From Isohypsibius dastychi (lineage: Eukaryota > Tardigrada > Eutardigrada > Parachela > Isohypsibiidae): 11,298 bases of DNA. How positions within the stretch are numbered: position 1 is the first letter of the stretch; each line of letters opens with the position of its first letter. Location: assembly GCA_034696485.1 (NCBI GenBank), contig JAQIWT010001331.1, positions 1 to 11,298 of the forward strand, given 5' to 3'. Below, piece after piece: positions 7,657 to 11,298 of this stretch. The notes under the pieces were generated by a model, which saw only the letters and a program-made list of their open reading frames with translations, ran no database searches and was not told where the DNA came from. The position numbers and the translations under genes were made by a program.

Positions 7657-9275
7657 AAAGCAGAATTAAAATAATACGCAAAACACAGTTCGGTTGAGGT
7701 GGAATTTAAATTGTCGTCACTAGAAACAAATCTGACCGGATTTTGAACACAACAATCCACTGCTGTCGGAAACTACAAAAGGTCTGGCAGGTCCTTGATT
7801 GACGCTAAATATATAAACGTGAGAAATTTTCAAGCATAAAATGGAATTCATCAAATGGAAATTATTACCCCTTGAGAAACTGAATCCGTTGTCGTGAACG
7901 CTGTGAGGGCGGCTAAAAAAAAGGTTTTCAAGAGGTTCCAGCCTTCTAAAGGGACTCGGTCTCGAAAAAGTGTGAAATCCCTGTGCATTTTCTGTGGTCC
8001 TGATCCAACGCGTTTCAAATAGATGATGGAATCCTCGATCAGAACATGGTATGCCCCATTGGGTACATAACTTTCTCTGGGTCTTGTATGTAACAAATGT
8101 CCCGATTCGAGGCAAACGAAGAACTGCTTCTGGCAATCTGCAAAAACAGATGTGAGCTGTAGCGAAACAAAGAGTTTTTGTTTCACACTCAAATTATCTC
8201 TAACGCGAATTTTGGACAGTGAGGTAACAACGCACTCGGCATCGTTTGAAATTTGAAACGGACTGGTTTACGTACCATCAAAAAGAACCTGCGTGCCAGA
8301 AATCAGAAACATTCTACAATTCCGCAGCCGATTAGACGGAATGTCCATCTTCACTTCGCTGACCGTGCAAGTCTTCGCATCGAACCGAGTCACCTTCCCC
8401 GATGGAGAACGAAAAAATAAGGAGCTCAATACAGTGCTGATTTGGCACATGCAGACGGTGTCAAGCTCTAAGCGAGATTCAACTTCGGAGGTCGTCAAGT
8501 CCACAGTTTCGACATAACTCACGGGCCCTAGTGCCAATGTGTGACATAACTTCCCAGCAAGAACAGTGCGGCACCCACTAACACCTCCTCTGACTGAAAC
8601 GTAAAAAGGTACAAAAGGTTTCAACTCCATGACAAAAATGACCAGTTTACATACTCCCACAATTCGGGATATTGTATTCCAACACGTGATCCCAGCGGTG
8701 TTCAGAAACGATCAATCGAAAAAGATCGAAACTCTGTCCGAAGTCGCCTTTGTAATTGAATTCCACAACAACATAGAAAGAGTCATCATCGCTCTGGACA
8801 GGAAACAGCTCAACAGGCTGGCGTTGATTTCTTTTGTAGACAATATCAGGAAATTCAGGCAGGACTTTGGTTTTTCCAGATCCAACATCTAAAAGGATTG
8901 GAGATTTTCCTCCTTTCTGGGAGAGCAAAAATCCTCCGCTTCTTCCTGAAAATCATTATTATCTTCACTAGCAAACTATGGGATTTGACATAACTCACCT
9001 TTGCTCCTCAAACCAATTTTCGGCTGATCACGAGTGCTGAATGCAGTTGCTTCGAATTCACATCTGAACGTTTTCACAGCTTCACTGAGTGGGCTCTGTT
9101 CGATATCATTCCAACGAATACGTGACACAAGCTCAGGCATATGATATTGACGACGAGCATCCACGGAGATCCACTGATTAAGTGCAAGTATCACTTCCGT
9201 TTCAGAGCCGAAATCCACAGAATCATTCTCGAGAATTTCAATCACCTTCAAACGACATTAAATATAATCGTTGTT
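7600..9275. repeat. Tandem duplication block, copy B (about 1.68 kb)
   Basis: This is the partner of 5514-7192. Within it, 9011-9275 is 100% identical to 6928-7192 (265 bp). The rest differs at roughly 6-16% of sites by my counts in exons and one intron. To the right, the sequence continues into the intact intron and the BTB exons, so copy B is in the ancestral position. Confidence 0.9.
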
Positions 9276-11138
9276 GGTGAAAAACAGCCAAAAACTCACG
9301 AAGTCGAAAGACATGCACACCAGACACTCAAGGGAGCTGAAAATTTCTGGGGCGTTCTCCATTACTCGTCGCTTGAACATATGGATCAGGGGCTGCAGCC
9401 TGTCATGTGCCTCGAGAACACGAAGAACTTTGTAACAACTCACTCCGTCGAATTTCTCTACACTTTCCGACAAAAAAGTCGAAGCAGCGATGAACAGGCT
9501 CTCGATATCCAAAAAATCCGCGGCGGAATAAATGGATAATACATTTCCTTCATCCAATCCAATGCTGCCTGCATAGGCATAGTTAACCAGCCTATAAAAA
9601 TGCGTGCTCGTATCAAGTGATAAAATATAATTTGCTAATATTACCCAGTCAGAGTCTGGTGAGGAATGTTCTCAAAATTCAGTTCGGAGCCAGAATGAAG
9701 TTTTGAGCCGAGTCGAGTTTTGATGACTGGACTCAATGCAGATAGAACCGAAGAATGACACGGAATTGTTGAGGTGCTTCCTCTGCCGCGAACCTCCAAA
9801 TCACAAAGTAAGCCAATCTGTCGAAATTCGGCCATACATGCTTGAATGCTGTCAGGTAGGCCGTTCTTCTCGTATATCCACGGATCCTCAGGGACCAGAA
9901 AACATAACTTTGCATATTGGAAAGGACCATCCCAAAGCAAAATCGTCTGGTCGGCGACGGGATTGAATCGTTCCGGTTGACTCGAGCGGCTCCAGATTGA
10001 GTGATCAAGTTCTCCTCCAAGAAGTTTGAAACGCGAATTTGAACTGTCCTCATTCCTAGAACAGGTAGAAAATTTGTTGTATAGCGTTGGTTTTATGAAT
10101 ATATCCAATTTCCCTTCCTGTGGAGTGTTGCAGGGAGCTCACCTTTTCTGCGGATCAAGTCCATCTCGAATATTTTGCAACTTTTTCTCGTGTTCTGCTG
10201 TCTGATACCGTGAGCCTTCATGCTGCTTCACTACCTGCGAAAAAGTCTATTAATTTTGAGTAAACGCGAAAAAACTTCATATGCACTAACCGCCCTCTGA
10301 ATTCTAGATTACAGTTGTACTATAAAGTAAACTACAAAAGCCAGGAATAATTTTCATTAGAGAGAACTGAGTAAACAAACACCTTCGAGGAACAGAGAAT
10401 CACCAGTTTTTTATGGAATAATTAAATTTTTCTTTAAAACGACGACCCAAATCCGTATCTTGACTCTAAACATCGAATTTGGTAGAAATCATTTAAACGT
10501 CGAAATAACAGGAGATTCAGTTTGTGAAAAGGGTTCTCATGAGCTCGTCAACTCAGTTTCACAAAACAGTAATGGCTCGAATTACAGCGCCATTTTCCAA
10601 CAGTATAAAACTGCTGTATTATGCAGATTCTGCAACAGTGAATCAGAAGACTAGCTTTCGTATTTTTTCTCCGCATTGTATTCTCAGAACTTCTCCGCTG
10701 CCTACGAATCGGGTGCATAACTTCACAAAAATTGTAGATTCTAAACAATGAAATTTAACTCTCAAATTGTTCTACTGATTCATTTCTGTACGGCATGATT
10801 ACAGCATAGCTTACCAGTTCGTTACCATTATGGCAAACTCTTTTCCGTTCTTTCTCCAGTGAGCTGTTCTCACTCATGCCAAAAAGATCGGACGGATTTT
10901 GGACTGTCTTGATGGTCCGCTTCTTTTCGAGAACATATCTGGAAGATTCGCGTATTTTAAATTCATCCATGCTGGCCTCCTCGACGAGCAAATGAAAGGG
11001 ATCTAATACGTTTTGAATCAAGCTTGATGCTCCACCATCCTCCTGTCGTGTCTCTGATGTCAATGCAGATGCGATGAACACTGATTGCTGCTGCATGGGA
11101 AGAGATACAAGTTCAACACTGAATGGAATTTCATCCAT
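7851..11138 (-). CDS. BTB/BACK/Kelch-like protein with long N-terminal extension (8 exons, tail B)
   Basis: BTB-BACK-Kelch proteins usually act as substrate adaptors for Cullin-3 ubiquitin ligases. Exons: 11138-10815, 10234-10143, 10055-9645, 9591-9300, 9245-8999, 8945-8655, 8593-8276, 8137-7851, all phase-consistent, for 753 residues. The ATG is in strong context (CACCATGG), with in-frame TAA 9 nt upstream. Residues 1-200 are an unrecognised extension. BTB spans about 205-318 (FRQIGLLCDLEV, then IPCHSSVLSALSPV, LVNYAYAGSIGL, AADFLDIESL). BACK spans about 319-440 and crosses the 9300/9245 intron. The remaining 300 residues form a divergent propeller without clear double-glycine Kelch signatures. 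The last exon has one T fewer than tail A in a T8 run (around 7920). This shifts the final 26 residues out of the conserved frame. The BTB/BACK call is firm; linking the first two exons is less sure. Confidence 0.75.
10235..10814 (-). other. First intron of the Kelch-like gene, 580 bp, nothing recognised
   Basis: It is bounded by donor CTG/GTAAGC (10815/10814) and acceptor TTTTCGCAG (to 10235). It is about ten times longer than most introns here. Open frames on both strands inside it are AT-rich and show no domains. The length leaves room for a missed small exon or an internal promoter, so the joining of exon 1 to exon 2 is the weakest link in the gene model. Confidence 0.5.
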
Positions 11139-11298
11139 GGTGAATTATCGGGAAAATGCGTTGTTCGAACATGCGTATGGTGCGTATGGTTAGAAAGAGC
11201 GGGTGAGGCTTCCCAAAAAAGGGGTAGGTATGCAACTTCTACTTCTACGATTTGGCCCTACTTCTACTCCCAAACTCTACTCAACGAAATGTTAGTAT
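11139..11298 (-). promoter_or_regulatory. 5' flank of the Kelch-like gene
   Basis: This is the sequence upstream of ATG at 11138. It has CCATACGCA twice in tandem (plus-strand TGCGTATGG near 11172-11190) and pyrimidine-rich CTTCTACTTCTACGA / CTACTTCTACTCC repeats on the plus strand (about 11236-11272). No TATA box is evident. The transcription start cannot be fixed from sequence. Confidence 0.35.

Noticed and set aside
7720-8136. 138-codon minus-strand frame through the last exon of tail B
   Set aside because: Its first part is out of frame with the conserved protein. Only its second half (PHSVHDNGFSFSRG) is the displaced conserved ending, which is better explained by the one-base frameshift.
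10041-10108. ATG at 10108 as the start of the BTB gene
   Set aside because: The segment 10108-10056 lies in a likely 87-bp intron ending TTTTCTACCTGTTCTAG. The upstream exon 10234-10143 joins in the correct phase. It is kept only as a fallback if the first two exons belong to another gene.
10460-10751. Coding frames in the 580-bp first intron of the Kelch-like gene
   Set aside because: They are AT-rich, show no domain, occur on both strands at once, and have no convincing splice or start context.

Overview
The window is eukaryotic nuclear DNA. Both main genes are split by many GT-AG introns, most only 52-61 bp long. The proteins are animal-type: an adenylate kinase 9 (AK9)-like protein and a BTB/BACK/Kelch-like protein. 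Short introns and close gene packing suggest a compact invertebrate genome, such as a flatworm or an enoplean nematode. I cannot place it more precisely. AK9 usually accompanies motile cilia, which slightly favours a ciliated animal.

Layout. (1) 1-3123, plus strand: the last 12 exons of an AK9-like gene, open at its 5' end. Its ninth visible intron carries a 101-bp Tc1/mariner-type MITE. (2) 3124-5050: mostly non-coding. It holds a probable AK9 poly(A) signal, a broken minus-strand terminal exon (copy C, 3691-3967), and several short tandem or palindromic repeats. (3) About 5049-5600, plus strand: two unrecognised short coding-like segments, the second followed at once by AATAAA. (4) 5728-11138, minus strand: a Kelch-like locus. 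Its head (N-terminal extension, BTB domain, first half of BACK) lies at 11138-9300. Behind it stand two tandem copies of the four-exon tail (second half of BACK plus a divergent beta-propeller): copy B at 9245-7851 and copy A at 7162-5728. Copy C is a decayed third copy of the last exon.

The most interesting feature is this tail arrangement. The duplication began inside the intron before the second BACK exon. Copy A therefore kept a splice acceptor but has no head of its own. Every splice phase matches, so the single BTB head could be spliced to tail B or to tail A, giving two Kelch-like proteins with one BTB dimerisation end and two different propellers. The two second-BACK exons lie in a 265-bp tract that is 100% identical, while the propeller exons differ mostly by amino-acid-changing substitutions. 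Tail B has a one-base frameshift in a T run in its last exon. Tail A is intact but has a weakened donor after BACK. Which tail is used, or whether both are, is open.

All exon boundaries were inferred by eye from splice consensus, phase and protein similarity. No transcript or database evidence was available.
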